DNA from: Arthrospira sp. PCC 9108
Lineage (GTDB): Bacteria > Cyanobacteriota > Cyanobacteriia > Cyanobacteriales > Microcoleaceae
Assembly (NCBI GenBank): GCA_016745315.1
Contig: CP066886.1
Span: 310,001-374,000, forward strand
Length of the DNA stretch: 64,000 bases
Direction: 5' to 3'
Shown here: positions 1-9,741 of the stretch, one piece after another
How the letters are laid out: the number at the start of each line of letters is the position of its first letter
Numbering within the stretch: position 1 is the first letter of the stretch
The notes under the pieces: model-generated
The model's database searches: none
What the model was told of the DNA's origin: nothing
What the model saw: only the letters and a program-made list of their open reading frames with translations
Program-made: the position numbers and the translations under genes

Positions 1-58
1 AATAGAAACGAGTCCCCCAAGTTTAACTGACGCAGCTTTTATCGGTTGCTACTGACGA

Positions 59-460
59 TTAACGAATGTATTGTGGACACATCTGCTTAACCAAATTATT
101 GCGAATACTTTGATCAGCGCGTAAAATTTCGCGCATTTGGGGGTCTAAAGTCAGATCTTGACGAAGAGACTCCTCTTGAATAGCCTGACGTTGTCGCCAA
201 GTCAATCCTCCAGAAGCCAAGGCTTGACAGGTATCTCCGACATCCTCAACAATAGACTTCAAATCATTTTGAGCAGAAAGCAGCAACATACGTTTATGTA
301 GATCAGGTTGTTCGGACTCCTCAACCATACTTCGGTAACGAGAGATGATATGAGAAGCGCTCAACACAGTTGGCGGTTGCGCTTCTGCAGGAAGTTGACC
401 AATCAAAATCCCAAAGGAAACTACAACCCCTATATACCCATACAGACCATTCTTAGCCAT
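59..460 (-). CDS. Small secreted hypothetical protein
   Basis: Function unknown. From the ATG at 460 the product has 133 residues and opens with a charged residue, a hydrophobic stretch (about residues 6-24) and a likely signal-peptidase site near AEA-QP, so an exported or periplasmic protein is inferred. The mature part is helical and polar and holds two cysteines. The start at 460 is preferred over the upstream in-frame start at 514 because AGGAGG sits four bases before this ATG. No domain is recognised. It is transcribed divergently from glgA across about 450 bp. Confidence 0.6.
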   Translation of the reverse strand: MAKNGLYGYIGVVVSFGILIGQLPAEAQPPTVLSASHIISRYRSMVEESEQPDLHKRMLLLSAQNDLKSIVEDVGDTCQALASGGLTWRQRQAIQEESLRQDLTLDPQMREILRADQSIRNNLVKQMCPQYIR

Positions 461-916
461 GGTTCCTCCTAAACGGAAGTTTAACTCACTAAGGTTGTTA
501 ACAGACTGGACCATTTAGCCACCTACCTGATATTCAAGCGATCCCAGGATTATCCTCAGAATCTGCCAGCAGTATCTGGAGGGACACAGGCTCTCTAATC
601 TATCACCCAACCTGGTTAAAAGGACAATTCCCCAAGGGAATGTCTTTGAGAACAGAACTGGTTTTTGAGTTCGGGGATATTGTACTCTCAGACTATACAT
701 CAAGTCTTGGGCAAGCGCACCAAATCTATCAAAGTTCATTGATAATAGCCATTTTGCCGTTGATCCTGGAAATAATTTCTTTGAGACCCTCAATTGCTCT
801 ATGCTCCTAGAACCAGAGAAAATAGGAGTCATAAATTACATTGGTGAGCGATCGGTGCTTTTTCCTGATTCAATAGGAAACATAGAACATAAACTTTTGT
901 TACAAGAGGAGTGAAG
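461..916. other. Intergenic region between a small secreted protein gene and glgA
   Basis: This 456-bp stretch separates two divergent genes and should hold both promoters. A 105-codon minus-strand frame (515-832) and a 56-codon plus-strand frame beginning at 640 are open, but neither has a recognisable domain or a good ribosome-binding site. The glgA Shine-Dalgarno sequence AGAGGAG lies at 905-911. Nothing else is supported. Confidence 0.4.
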
Positions 917-2392
917 ATGTACATTGTACAGATTGCCTCTGAGTGCGCCCCTGTAATCAAGGCGGGAGGTTTGGGTGATGTAGTCTACGGACTCAGCCGA
1001 GAGTTGGAACTACGGGGCCATGCAGTAGAGATAATTCTACCCAAATATGATTGTATGCGTTATGACCATATTTGGGGGCTACATGAAGCCTATCGAGATT
1101 TAGTTGTCCCTTGGTATGGTGCGGCCATATACTGCGATGTCTACTGTGGATGGGTTTATGGCAGATTATGCTTTTTCATAGACCCCCATTCCGAGGACTT
1201 ATTTTTCAATCGGGGCTGCTACTACGGTTGCAACGATGACAATATGCGGTTTGCCTTCTTCAGTAAGGCGGCCTTAGAGTTTCTGTTGCTGACGAACAAA
1301 CGACCTGATGTGATCCACTGCCATGACTGGCAAACTGGCCTAGTTCCGGTGCTACTGTTCGAGATTTATAAGTATCATGGCATGGAATATCAACGGGTTT
1401 GTTATACCATTCATAACTTTAAACATCAGGGCATTTCGGGATGTGATGTTTTATGGGCGACAGGTCTAAATAAAGAATCCTACTATTTCGCTGACGATCG
1501 CCTTCAAGATCCCTTTAATCCCTTTGCTCTAAATTTGATGAAAGGCGGAATCGTCTATTCCAATTTTATCACCACAGTTTCCCCCCACCATGCTTGGGAA
1601 GCACACTATGGTGATTTTGGCTATGGTTTAGGCCATACCATTCATGAACATCAACATAAATTTGGTGGGGTACTCAATGGCATTGACTATGAAGTATGGA
1701 ACCCCCAAGCCGATCGCTATATTCCCCATCATTATGATGCCGATACCTTTACGGAAAAAGCCAAAAACAAAAAAGCTCTCCGAGAGCAATTATGGCTCGC
1801 TCACGGGGATAAACCTTTAATCGCTTATGTGGGGCGTTTAGACCAACAAAAAGGCGTTCATCTCGTCCACCATGCTATGTATTATGCTCTCTATCGTCAA
1901 GCTCAATTTGTCTTGTTGGGTTCGGCAACGGAAACTGGAATTAATAACTGGTTTTGGCATGAAAAAAATCATCTAAATAATAACCCTGATTGCCATATCG
2001 AAATTGGTTTTAATGAAGAACTTTCCCATCTCATTTATGCCGGGGCTGATCTTATTATTGTTCCCAGCAATTATGAACCTTGTGGCTTAACTCAGATGAT
2101 TGGCTTGCAATATGGAGCTGTTCCAGTGGTGCGGGGAGTTGGCGGGTTACTCAATACAGTCTTTGACCGGGACTATGACAACTATCATGAACCAGAAAAA
2201 CGCAATGGTTATGTATTTTTCCAAACTGATAGTCAGGCGCTAGAATCGGCTTTAGATAGAGCGATCGGCTTGTGGTATCACTATCCCAAAGAGTTTCAAA
2301 ATTTGGCAATTCAAGGGATGGAATATGACTACTCCTGGTCAAATCCAGCTACTCAGTATTTGTCGATTTACGAATATATTCGACATAAATAA
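917..2392 (+). CDS. glgA: Glycogen synthase, ADP-glucose dependent
   Basis: GT5-family glucosyltransferase that extends alpha-1,4-glucan chains from ADP-glucose in glycogen synthesis, in the cytosol. The product has 491 residues. It carries the KAGGL substrate-binding motif at residues 15-19 and the C-terminal nucleotide-sugar site around residue 390 (NYEPCGLTQ, then a VRGVGGL stretch). Length and residues fit the cyanobacterial GlgA form of about 490 residues, as I recall it for Synechocystis GlgA1. ATG at 917 is chosen over the in-frame GTG at 911 because AGAGGAG lies five bases upstream and the family begins MYIVQIASE. No other glycogen gene is adjacent. Confidence 0.95.
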   Translation: MYIVQIASECAPVIKAGGLGDVVYGLSRELELRGHAVEIILPKYDCMRYDHIWGLHEAYRDLVVPWYGAAIYCDVYCGWVYGRLCFFIDPHSEDLFFNRGCYYGCNDDNMRFAFFSKAALEFLLLTNKRPDVIHCHDWQTGLVPVLLFEIYKYHGMEYQRVCYTIHNFKHQGISGCDVLWATGLNKESYYFADDRLQDPFNPFALNLMKGGIVYSNFITTVSPHHAWEAHYGDFGYGLGHTIHEHQHKFGGVLNGIDYEVWNPQADRYIPHHYDADTFTEKAKNKKALREQLWLAHGDKPLIAYVGRLDQQKGVHLVHHAMYYALYRQAQFVLLGSATETGINNWFWHEKNHLNNNPDCHIEIGFNEELSHLIYAGADLIIVPSNYEPCGLTQMIGLQYGAVPVVRGVGGLLNTVFDRDYDNYHEPEKRNGYVFFQTDSQALESALDRAIGLWYHYPKEFQNLAIQGMEYDYSWSNPATQYLSIYEYIRHK

Positions 2393-2509
2393 GTGGCAAA
2401 AAAATTCCTATAGGTCTGGGGTTTTGGGTGTGGCGGTAATATCCTAAACGTAACACCTGAAACCTCAAAGCCTATCGGTTACATCGGTTAATATATCTAA
2501 TGGGATATC

Positions 2510-3313
2510 ATGTTTTCCTCAGCATATAAATACAAGGTCAATCAATGGTATTTTCGACCAACAGATGTATTTTTAGCCTCCTATCCACGTTCTGGTAATA
2601 CGTGGATGCGATTGTTACTTAGTGATGTGATTCAACAGTTGGGGGGGGAAAAAACACAACCGGGAGGGAATGTGATCCCAGATGTTTATAAGGTGGATAT
2701 TGAAGACTGGTATCGCAACCCTCGGATTAAAATTCCGTTTCGGATTATCAAAACCCATGAACCATTAGATCTCATTTCCGATTATCGAATTATCTACCTA
2801 TTTAGACATCCGGCTGATTGTCTTTGTTCCTACTATCACTATCAATTAAGGTCGCCTAGGTTTCGCGAAAATAACTCCGGGATAGATGGGTTTTGTCAGA
2901 ATTTAATCAATCAATGGTGTGGTCATATTAACGGTTATTTAGAAGCTGCTAAAACTGGCAGCGATCGCCTTTTCTTGGTCAGCTATGAATCCCTGAATAT
3001 TAACCCAGTTGAATCGCTCAAAAATGTCTGCAATTTTCTGGATTTAGATATCACAGAAGCTCAGGCTCAAATTGCCGTCAATAATCAACAATTTCGGCAA
3101 GTTCAAACTCTCAGTCAGCGGGGAGATAGCCAAACTCTAGGATTTGCTGAAAACGGCGGATATCAAAACTTCTTTCGGCGCGGTCAAATCAACTCATCCA
3201 CACAAGAATTATCGGAAAATACCCGCACAATTATCAGCCACAAATCCCAGGATATTTACAATCAAATCAGGGAACTAGAGTCACAACAGTTAACAAATAT
3301 TAATAGTAATTAA
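2510..3313 (+). CDS. Sulfotransferase domain protein
   Basis: Predicted PAPS-dependent sulfotransferase of the P-loop type. The 5'-phosphosulfate loop is PRSGNTW at residues 26-32. A second PAPS-binding stretch, RHPADCLCSYY, lies near residue 100, as in cytosolic sulfotransferases. The total of 267 residues is normal for one catalytic domain. There is no signal peptide or membrane segment. The acceptor is unknown; an extracellular polysaccharide or small metabolite is possible. It follows glgA on the same strand after a 117-bp gap, and there is no sequence evidence that the two share a pathway. Confidence 0.8.
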   Translation: MFSSAYKYKVNQWYFRPTDVFLASYPRSGNTWMRLLLSDVIQQLGGEKTQPGGNVIPDVYKVDIEDWYRNPRIKIPFRIIKTHEPLDLISDYRIIYLFRHPADCLCSYYHYQLRSPRFRENNSGIDGFCQNLINQWCGHINGYLEAAKTGSDRLFLVSYESLNINPVESLKNVCNFLDLDITEAQAQIAVNNQQFRQVQTLSQRGDSQTLGFAENGGYQNFFRRGQINSSTQELSENTRTIISHKSQDIYNQIRELESQQLTNINSN

Positions 3314-3473
3314 GACTTGATCACCTGCAAACTATGTCATAATTAATTCAGAGAAAAGCCTAACCCAGATGGGGAACGACTCAAACAGGATTGACGAAAA
3401 GTGCATAAATTGTTTTAGTATATCAAAATGGATAACCATATCATTATATCAATGGCAGATCAGGTATACACTC

Positions 3474-4619
3474 ATGGATTTAGTATCCCATCAGTTTATC
3501 AGCTATTTTGAGCCAGAACAGGCCGATAAACTTTGTCAGTTGGCGCTTGTCGAATACTACCCAGAAGGAAGCCTAATTTTTGAAGAAGGCGAAGTTCCCG
3601 ACTACTTATATTTGGTGCTAACCGGGGAAGTAGAGTTTAGTAAGTCCACAGGAGGCGATCACTATCAAGTGGTAACAGTGGCTAGACCCAATAGCTTTTT
3701 TGGTGAATTTGGGGTATTAGACGGACAGCCACGCAGTGCGAGAGCGATCGCTACACCAGGGGGAGCTACCCTAGCGAAAATCTCACGGGATCACCTAATG
3801 ACGATTCTCGAAGATGCGAAAGGTCAAGTAGTTCTCAAGCTATTCGGCTATATTACCCAACAACTGCGAAACACCACCAACGAGTATGTCAACCAAATGG
3901 TTCACAAGCAGAAAATGGAACTATTGGGGGAAATGGTCAACACCATTGTACACGATTTTCGCAGCCCCTTCACAGGTATTCAGCTTTCCAGTTCGATGAT
4001 TAGGGAACTACACCCGGACGAAGAAACGGAGGAATGGTGCGATCTAATTTCTATGCAAATTCAACGAATGTTAGGAATGGCTGAAGAAGTCCTAGAATTT
4101 AGCCGGGGAAGCACTAGCCTGGTCTTAAAGTCAGTGTCGATAGGGGAGATTATACAGCAGTTTGAAAAGTTAAACCGAGTCTATTTACACTCCTCTGATG
4201 TAGAATTGGTCCTTGATATTCGGGAGGAAATCTACGTCCTAGCTGACCTTAACAAGATTATACGGGTCCTACAAAACCTGGTCAGCAATGCTGTAGAAGC
4301 CTTCCCTAATTCACAGGGAAAGATTATCATCACTGCTACTACTCAAGATAATTGGGGGGTGCTTATGGTTAAAGATGACGGACCGGGTATCCCCAAAGCT
4401 ATTCAAGAACACCTGTTTGATGCCTTTGTCACCTATGGAAAACAGGGGGGAACGGGTTTGGGAACAGCGATCGCCAAATCTATTGTCGAAGCTCATGGCG
4501 GCGCGATTAGCTTTGAATCAGCGGCCGGAGTAGGAACTACATTTTGGATTCGTCTACCGTTGAACGATGGCGATCCTAATATGCAGTCCCCAACCCTCAA
4601 ACAAGTTAAGATTTGTTGA
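3474..4619 (+). CDS. Cyclic-nucleotide-binding domain histidine kinase
   Basis: Soluble sensor kinase. Residues 1-120 form a cyclic-nucleotide-binding (Crp/cNMP) domain with the PNSFFGEFG and PRSARA phosphate-binding cassette. A HisKA-like helix follows with the phospho-acceptor His near residue 160 (VHDFRSPF). The HATPase domain has an N-box near 268, a G1 box DDGPGIP near 302 and a G2 box GGTGLG near 325. No membrane segment or receiver domain is present, and no partner regulator is adjacent. The frame is open upstream to an ATG at 3369, which would add 35 residues unlike the fold. I prefer 3474 because the domain begins there, although neither start has a strong Shine-Dalgarno. Confidence 0.82.
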   Translation: MDLVSHQFISYFEPEQADKLCQLALVEYYPEGSLIFEEGEVPDYLYLVLTGEVEFSKSTGGDHYQVVTVARPNSFFGEFGVLDGQPRSARAIATPGGATLAKISRDHLMTILEDAKGQVVLKLFGYITQQLRNTTNEYVNQMVHKQKMELLGEMVNTIVHDFRSPFTGIQLSSSMIRELHPDEETEEWCDLISMQIQRMLGMAEEVLEFSRGSTSLVLKSVSIGEIIQQFEKLNRVYLHSSDVELVLDIREEIYVLADLNKIIRVLQNLVSNAVEAFPNSQGKIIITATTQDNWGVLMVKDDGPGIPKAIQEHLFDAFVTYGKQGGTGLGTAIAKSIVEAHGGAISFESAAGVGTTFWIRLPLNDGDPNMQSPTLKQVKIC

Positions 4620-4632
4620 TTTTCAGGGATAA

Positions 4633-5307
4633 TTATATATCCAAAACCTCAAAATCTGTTTGACCATAGGCCATTTGGCGATCGATAGCTGAGAGAATTT
4701 TATTATTAGCCTGATCCGAGTGCAAGCAAGCGCAAGCCAAAGCCGCCACATCAGCGCGGTGGATAGTTCCCGCCACTCGGTAATCCTCCGTTAGCACACC
4801 ATTTCCGGTAGCTGGTTCGGACTTTAACCCTCCCGGACGGATAATAGTATAGGTCAGTCCACTATTAATCAGATGTTCCTCGGCTTTTTCCTTTTCGATC
4901 AAGACTGATTTCAGGGTTTCCATCGCCTGGGGAGGGAGAGCTACAGCACTTTGACCGCTACCAATGGAGGAAATTAAAATGAATTTTCCCACACCAGCTT
5001 TCACCGCCGCATCAATCAGGTTACGATTCCCCAAATAATCAGCCCTTTGACCATCTTTCGGTAAACCGCCAATGGTGCTAATCATGGCAGAAATAGCCGG
5101 CCTATCTGCCACCGCCTGTTCAACCGCCGCCAGATCTAGAGCATCTCCCATCACAATTTCAATGCCCATTCTTTCTAGTTCTGGTCCGCTGGCAGGCGAT
5201 CGCAATAATGCCCTAACCTTCACTTCTCCTCCACTCAGACAATTGGCAATTTCCCGACCTACACCCCGACTCGCACCTGCGAGAAAAATACAAGATTCAG
5301 AATTCAT
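4633..5307 (-). CDS. NAD(P)-binding SDR-family protein (atypical, NmrA-like)
   Basis: A 224-residue Rossmann-fold protein of the atypical short-chain dehydrogenase group. The dinucleotide loop is GASRGVGREIA at residues 10-20, followed by an acidic/basic cofactor region and a conserved GDALD. The stretch ISSIGSG sits where the catalytic Ser lies, and IIRPGGL follows. The usual YxxxK is not obvious, so it may bind NAD(P) without classical dehydrogenase activity. Substrate unknown. It is convergent with the histidine kinase (13-bp gap), and its 5' side faces a long non-coding region. Confidence 0.8.
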   Translation of the reverse strand: MNSESCIFLAGASRGVGREIANCLSGGEVKVRALLRSPASGPELERMGIEIVMGDALDLAAVEQAVADRPAISAMISTIGGLPKDGQRADYLGNRNLIDAAVKAGVGKFILISSIGSGQSAVALPPQAMETLKSVLIEKEKAEEHLINSGLTYTIIRPGGLKSEPATGNGVLTEDYRVAGTIHRADVAALACACLHSDQANNKILSAIDRQMAYGQTDFEVLDI

Positions 5308-5430
5308 CTATTTACTAAAATTGTTTATCAATTATCCATTATCAATTATCCATTATCCCTTGTCCTCAAATACCACAAAATATAATTTTTGCTGATTGAT
5401 ACGACTAAATAGATTTGAATTTCAAAATAT

Positions 5431-5686
5431 TGTTAAGAATTAATACAATTTAATTGAAAATCCCTCGCAAATAGTTGACGAGATTATGGGGGTTATGGTA
5501 CCATTGGAGAAATCGCTCCCAAGGGGTTATTGTGTCTTGACGCAAAAACAGAGCCCAAAACCCCGATTCTGTCGGGGTTAGGATTATTTTCCGACCAAAA
5601 TTAACAATTCACGATGCACGAGTTTTGGGGGACTAAGGCGATCGCCATTTTTAGGGGTCTTGACAAAAACGACATTTTGTGCATAT
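5431..5686 (+). repeat. Dispersed non-coding element, family B, copy 1
   Basis: This block matches 32727-32980 along its length with small gaps. Shared landmarks in order are TGTTAAGAATTAATA, a TTGACGAGATTAT block followed after 18 bases by TACCAT, a segment ending CTTGTGTC-like, CGATGCACGA, and a terminal CTTGACAAAA ... GACATT ... TGTGCATA. The TTGACG/TACCAT pair looks like a promoter. No open frame is conserved between the copies, so a non-coding RNA or mobile remnant is more likely than a gene. It occupies most of the gap between the SDR gene start and the SPFH gene end. Confidence 0.7.
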
Positions 5687-5712
5687 ATGAATCGTCGATT
5701 GCGATCAGTGAA

Positions 5713-6636
5713 TTAAGAACTAGGGGTATCAGAAATGAGAGATTTCATACCTTCGAGAGTGGCGGGGATAGATCGCGGGTCCATAAACATCACCTTGCTG
5801 CTATCACTATTACCGATAGTAGCTCCCATCTCAATATAGTTTTGGGCTAACAGATATTGCAAGGCTTCGCGGGCTTCCGGGTCACTTTGGAGAGTCTTAG
5901 TTAGAATTTGGATAGCTTCCGCCGTAGCATGGGCTTTGAGAACCTGAGATTGACGTTGTGCTTGCGCCTCGAGTACCACAGCCTTTTGTTGAGCTTCAGC
6001 AGCTAATACTTGCGCCTCAGCCCGACCCTTAGCAGAGTTAACAGCAGATTCTCGTTCTCCTTCGGAAGCCAGAATAGAAGCCCGTTTTTGTCGTTCTGCA
6101 GACATCTGCAACTCCATAGCATCCATTACCGCCTTAGTAGGGCAAATATCGCGTAATTCGACCCGTGTAACTTTCACACCCCAGGGGTCAGTAGCGATAT
6201 CCAATTCCCGCAATAGCATTTCATTAACCTCTGTGCGGGCGGTAAAAGTTTGATCAAGTTCGAGCTTTCCCATTTCGGAACGGATCTGGGTTCGCACCAT
6301 ATTTTCCATAGCAGCCTGTAGGTTATTAACCTTATAGCAGGCTTTTTCCAAATCCATAATCCGCCAATAAACCACAGCATCAACGCTAATGGAAACATTA
6401 TCGCGGGTAATACATTTTTGGGGAGGAATATCAAGGACTTGTTCCCGGACAGTTTCCTTATAAGCCACGCGATGATAGAAAGGTACAAGAAAGTTTAAAC
6501 CAGGATCCAAGGTACGGCCATTGTACTTACCGAGGCTTTCGACTAAGGCTTTATCGCCCTGATTGATAATTTTGACAGAACCTGCCAGTGTGGAGCCACC
6601 GAAGAGTAAAATAATGATCAAGAATAGCTGTTCCAT
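5713..6636 (-). CDS. SPFH/stomatin-prohibitin family membrane protein (paraslipin type)
   Basis: A membrane-anchored scaffold protein of 307 residues with one N-terminal hydrophobic segment (residues 2-20). A Band-7/SPFH domain follows (about 24-190; EPxLN-like region DPGLNFLVPF, then VDAVVYWRI). A long alanine- and glutamate-rich coiled coil comes next (about 190-260). Family members oligomerise in the membrane and organise microdomains or proteases. The NfeD-like gene lies 38 bp upstream on the same strand, the usual partner arrangement for bacterial stomatins, so the two are inferred to be co-transcribed. Its exact role here is unknown. Confidence 0.9.
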   Translation of the reverse strand: MEQLFLIIILLFGGSTLAGSVKIINQGDKALVESLGKYNGRTLDPGLNFLVPFYHRVAYKETVREQVLDIPPQKCITRDNVSISVDAVVYWRIMDLEKACYKVNNLQAAMENMVRTQIRSEMGKLELDQTFTARTEVNEMLLRELDIATDPWGVKVTRVELRDICPTKAVMDAMELQMSAERQKRASILASEGERESAVNSAKGRAEAQVLAAEAQQKAVVLEAQAQRQSQVLKAHATAEAIQILTKTLQSDPEAREALQYLLAQNYIEMGATIGNSDSSKVMFMDPRSIPATLEGMKSLISDTPSS

Positions 6637-6674
6637 GGTTGATTTTCCTCTGATGTTAAATTCGGAGCAAGTAG

Positions 6675-7103
6675 TTAGGAATTGATTAACTTTTCAGGAA
6701 CGACAACTAAGGTATTTCCTTCTCGATTGACAACCAGGACTTTTTGTCGAGGGGCGATCGCATATTCTCCCTCAGAACGTGCCCGCCAAGAAATACCATC
6801 ATAAATTACCCGTCCAGTTTGTCCCGGCAAAATTTCGGTCAAAGTTTCAGCCTCCGTTGCTTCTTCCAGGATAGCCACCCGACGGTTTGGTAATAAACGG
6901 CGCACTACCATTATAGATGCGACAGATAATATCATCCAGAGAGCTATCTGTATAGGAACATTAGGCAAGATCAAAGAGATCGCGGCTACTACCAAGGCGC
7001 TCACGCCCATCATAAACTCGACAAAGGCCGTAGGAAGAAATAACTCCATCAAACATAACACGGCCCCAGCCAGCAACCAAACGAGTGTAGGATTGGCAAA
7101 CAT
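6675..7103 (-). CDS. NfeD family membrane protein
   Basis: A 142-residue protein with two to three hydrophobic segments in the first 70 residues and a C-terminal OB-like soluble domain (about 85-140) with the typical GQTGRVIYDGISWRA pattern. This is the short NfeD form, lacking the ClpP-like serine protease domain. NfeD proteins act with SPFH/stomatin proteins, and the stomatin gene lies immediately downstream in the same orientation. That context supports a membrane-quality or microdomain function. Confidence 0.88.
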   Translation of the reverse strand: MFANPTLVWLLAGAVLCLMELFLPTAFVEFMMGVSALVVAAISLILPNVPIQIALWMILSVASIMVVRRLLPNRRVAILEEATEAETLTEILPGQTGRVIYDGISWRARSEGEYAIAPRQKVLVVNREGNTLVVVPEKLINS

Positions 7104-7249
7104 CGATTCAACAAGCCTCCCGGGAATTTAGGGCTCTGGAGTTGATGCGCGCAAATTTGATAATTAATGGATTGCTATGATCAACAGGAGCTACAATCAT
7201 TTTATCTTTCATGTTCCTGGTTTAGTCCTATCGGCAACATATCTTCAGA

Positions 7250-9253
7250 GTGTCTTTACATAAACTATTGCAAATCAGCAGTTCATCACCACCCCCGATC
7301 TACTGCACCAACCCAGTCTGTCCGAAACCAAGTAATGTCTTGGGAGAGGAAATCTGTGCTACCTGTGAGACACCCCTAACCTATCGCTATTTGTGGGCGG
7401 TGGGTTCTGCGGCTCAGTCCATGCAACCCGGACAAATAGTTGGCAACCGCTACTATGTGACGGCCCCCCAAATTTGGTTGGATACTAAGCCAGGAGTGCC
7501 TCCGGTACTTCCCGATCGCTTATCGGATGCGATCGTATCCTATTTGTATCTGTATCCTTACCACCTGCATATTCCCAGCGTCTATGGGGTTTACAACTTC
7601 ACTGCTGAGGATATGGTTGATATTGTGCTTCTGGATAATATCCCGGTTGATGATCGCGGCAGTTTATACCCGTCGTTGGTAGAAGCATGGCCGGAAGCCA
7701 CTGCAGTGCGTCAAGTTTACTGGCTATGGCAGATTCTACAATTGTGGATTCCTCTGTGTGAACAGGGAGCTACCTATAGTTTACTAATTAAGCATAACCT
7801 GCGAGTACATGGCTGGCGGGTACGATTGCGGGAGTTACATCAAGGTAAGATACAACCAACCCTGCGAGATCTGGCTGAGTCTTGGTCAGTTTTGATTGAG
7901 ACCGCCCATGAGAGAGTCCGCCAGCCTTTACAGGATATTGTGCAAGTCCTACGCCATAGCCCAGAGGATGCCATAGAGGCGATCGCCACTCAACTTAACC
8001 AGATCTTATTAGAACAAGCATCTGAGTTGCCCTTACATATAGCAGTAGCAGGTCAAACAGATGTGGGTATGATGCGATCGCACAATGAAGATTGTTGCTA
8101 CCCCACAGCTACCGATCTCAAGCAAACCGATATTTACCCCAATGACAGACTCATCCCCTACATGAGTTTAGTTTGTGATGGGGTAGCCGGTCATGAAGGT
8201 GGCGAAATTGCCAGCGGGTTGGCTGTCCAATCAATTAAGCCGTTGATTCACAGCTTCATCATGGAAGTTGAGCAACAGGAAACCCTACTTTCCCCCGTTA
8301 TGATCGCCCATCAACTTCAGGAAATTACCAGAGTTGTTAATAATGTCATTGCCGCCCAAAATGATGAGCAGGAGCGCTCATCTAAGCAGCGCATGGGAAC
8401 TACCCTAGTTATGGCACTACAACTCCCACAACGCGCTAGACGTGGCTCTAGTTTGGATTTTAACAATGCCCATGAACTTTATATTGTAAATGTCGGGGAT
8501 AGTCGCGCCTATTGGATAACGCCGGAGTCTTGTCAACAGTTGACCATTGATGATGATGTTACCATCCGGGAAGTGCGTCTGGGTCGTGCTGTGTACTGGG
8601 ATGCTAAACAACGGCGGGATGGCGGCGCTTTAACTCAAGCCTTGGGAACCCGAGAGGCGGAATTTTTGCGCCCGGCAGTCCAACGGTTTATCATTGAGTC
8701 TGATGGCCTACTTTTGTTGTGTTCTGATGGACTCAGTGACAACCAATGGGTTGAGAAAACTTGGGCGGACTATGCGCCTTTGGTTTTACGGGGGGAAAAA
8801 TCCCTAGAATCAGCGGTTCGGGATTTGATTGATGTGGCTAATACTCAAAATGGTCGGGATAATGTTTCGGTGGTTTTGACTTATTTTGGGGTTTCTCCTC
8901 AAAAACTGGTTATGGTCGAACCCACCGCGACCACTCAAGAGTCTCTACCCTTAGAGTCGGAATTTACGGCCGCATCACGGGCGCTGATGGAAGAAGAAGC
9001 TGTGACTTCTGTTGACAAGAGGGCTACTCGTCTCCACCGCTTGAAACAGGCTTTATTGATTCTGGCTTTATTGATTTTGGCGATCGCCGGTGGTTATTTA
9101 GTTTGGCGGCTAGTCTACCAAGACTCCCCCACGGAAACACCCACGGAAACACCCACAGACTCCCCCACAGAAACACCCACGGAAACACCCACGGAACCCT
9201 CAACCACAGAAGTTGATTCCGATACCAATTACATTTCCTATTACATTTCCTAG
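7250..9253 (+). CDS. PP2C-family Ser/Thr phosphatase with zinc ribbon and membrane anchor
   Basis: A 667-residue protein. The N-terminus has two Cys pairs (CTNPVC about 20-25, CATC about 36-39) forming a probable zinc ribbon. A region of about 200 residues without recognised motifs follows. The PP2C metal-dependent phosphatase domain (about 262-545) has DVGMMRSHNED, VCDGVAGHEGG, NVGDSRAYW, LCSDGLSD and GRDNVSVV. A transmembrane helix (about 600-623) is followed by a low-complexity tail of Pro-Thr-Glu-Thr repeats encoded by 12-bp DNA repeats. It should reverse Ser/Thr kinase signalling at the membrane. The GTG start at 7250 lacks a strong ribosome site but includes the first Cys pair. The stop runs directly into a 55-bp tandem array. 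Confidence 0.87.
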   Translation: MSLHKLLQISSSSPPPIYCTNPVCPKPSNVLGEEICATCETPLTYRYLWAVGSAAQSMQPGQIVGNRYYVTAPQIWLDTKPGVPPVLPDRLSDAIVSYLYLYPYHLHIPSVYGVYNFTAEDMVDIVLLDNIPVDDRGSLYPSLVEAWPEATAVRQVYWLWQILQLWIPLCEQGATYSLLIKHNLRVHGWRVRLRELHQGKIQPTLRDLAESWSVLIETAHERVRQPLQDIVQVLRHSPEDAIEAIATQLNQILLEQASELPLHIAVAGQTDVGMMRSHNEDCCYPTATDLKQTDIYPNDRLIPYMSLVCDGVAGHEGGEIASGLAVQSIKPLIHSFIMEVEQQETLLSPVMIAHQLQEITRVVNNVIAAQNDEQERSSKQRMGTTLVMALQLPQRARRGSSLDFNNAHELYIVNVGDSRAYWITPESCQQLTIDDDVTIREVRLGRAVYWDAKQRRDGGALTQALGTREAEFLRPAVQRFIIESDGLLLLCSDGLSDNQWVEKTWADYAPLVLRGEKSLESAVRDLIDVANTQNGRDNVSVVLTYFGVSPQKLVMVEPTATTQESLPLESEFTAASRALMEEEAVTSVDKRATRLHRLKQALLILALLILAIAGGYLVWRLVYQDSPTETPTETPTDSPTETPTETPTEPSTTEVDSDTNYISYYIS

Positions 9254-9254
9254 G

Positions 9255-9710
9255 TGAACCCTCAGAGAACCTCCAGAGGGCGGGTTGATTTATCTTATCC
9301 CTAGGAGGGGAGGATATAGGCGAACCCTCAGAGGGCGGGTTGATTTATCTTATCCCTAGGAGGGGAGGATATAGGTGAACCCTCAGAGGGCGGGTTGATT
9401 TATCTTATCCCTAGGAGGGGAGGATATAGGCGAACCCTCAGAGGGCGGGTTGATTTATCTTATCCCTAGGAGGGGAGGATATAGGCGAACCCTCAGAGGG
9501 CGGGTTGATTTATCTTTTCCCTAGGAGGGGAGGATATAGGCGAACCCTCAGAGGGCGGGTTGATTTATCTTATCCCTAGGAGGGGAGGATATAGGCGAAC
9601 CTCCAGAGGGCGGGTTGATTTATCTTATTCCTAGGAGGGGAGGATATAGGCGAACCCTCAGAGGGCGGGTTGATTTATCTTATCCCTAGGAGGGGAGGAT
9701 ATAGGCGAAC
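9255..9710. repeat. 55-bp tandem repeat array, eight units
   Basis: Eight head-to-tail units start at 9255, 9321, 9376, 9431, 9486, 9541, 9596 and 9651. A final partial unit at 9706 runs into CGAACCCGCCCCTAC. The first unit is 66 bp because of an 11-bp partial duplication; the others are exactly 55 bp and differ at only a few positions. Each unit holds a GAACCC ... GGGCGGGTT inverted match and a CCCTAGGAGGGG block. There are no spacers, so it is not a CRISPR array. It lies between the PP2C gene and a convergent membrane-protein gene. Confidence 0.95.
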
Positions 9711-9741
9711 CCGCCCCTACATGATATGTGTGGATAGTCGA

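Noticed and set aside
515..832. 105-codon minus-strand frame upstream of glgA
   Set aside because: No ribosome site, no domain and an atypical composition; it begins only one base beyond the open frame of the neighbouring gene and is probably chance.
5614..5850. 78-codon plus-strand frame
   Set aside because: It spans the end of element B and the antisense of the SPFH gene; no coding signal of its own.
9255..9710. CRISPR-like array
   Set aside because: Repeats are contiguous without variable spacers and no cas gene is nearby.
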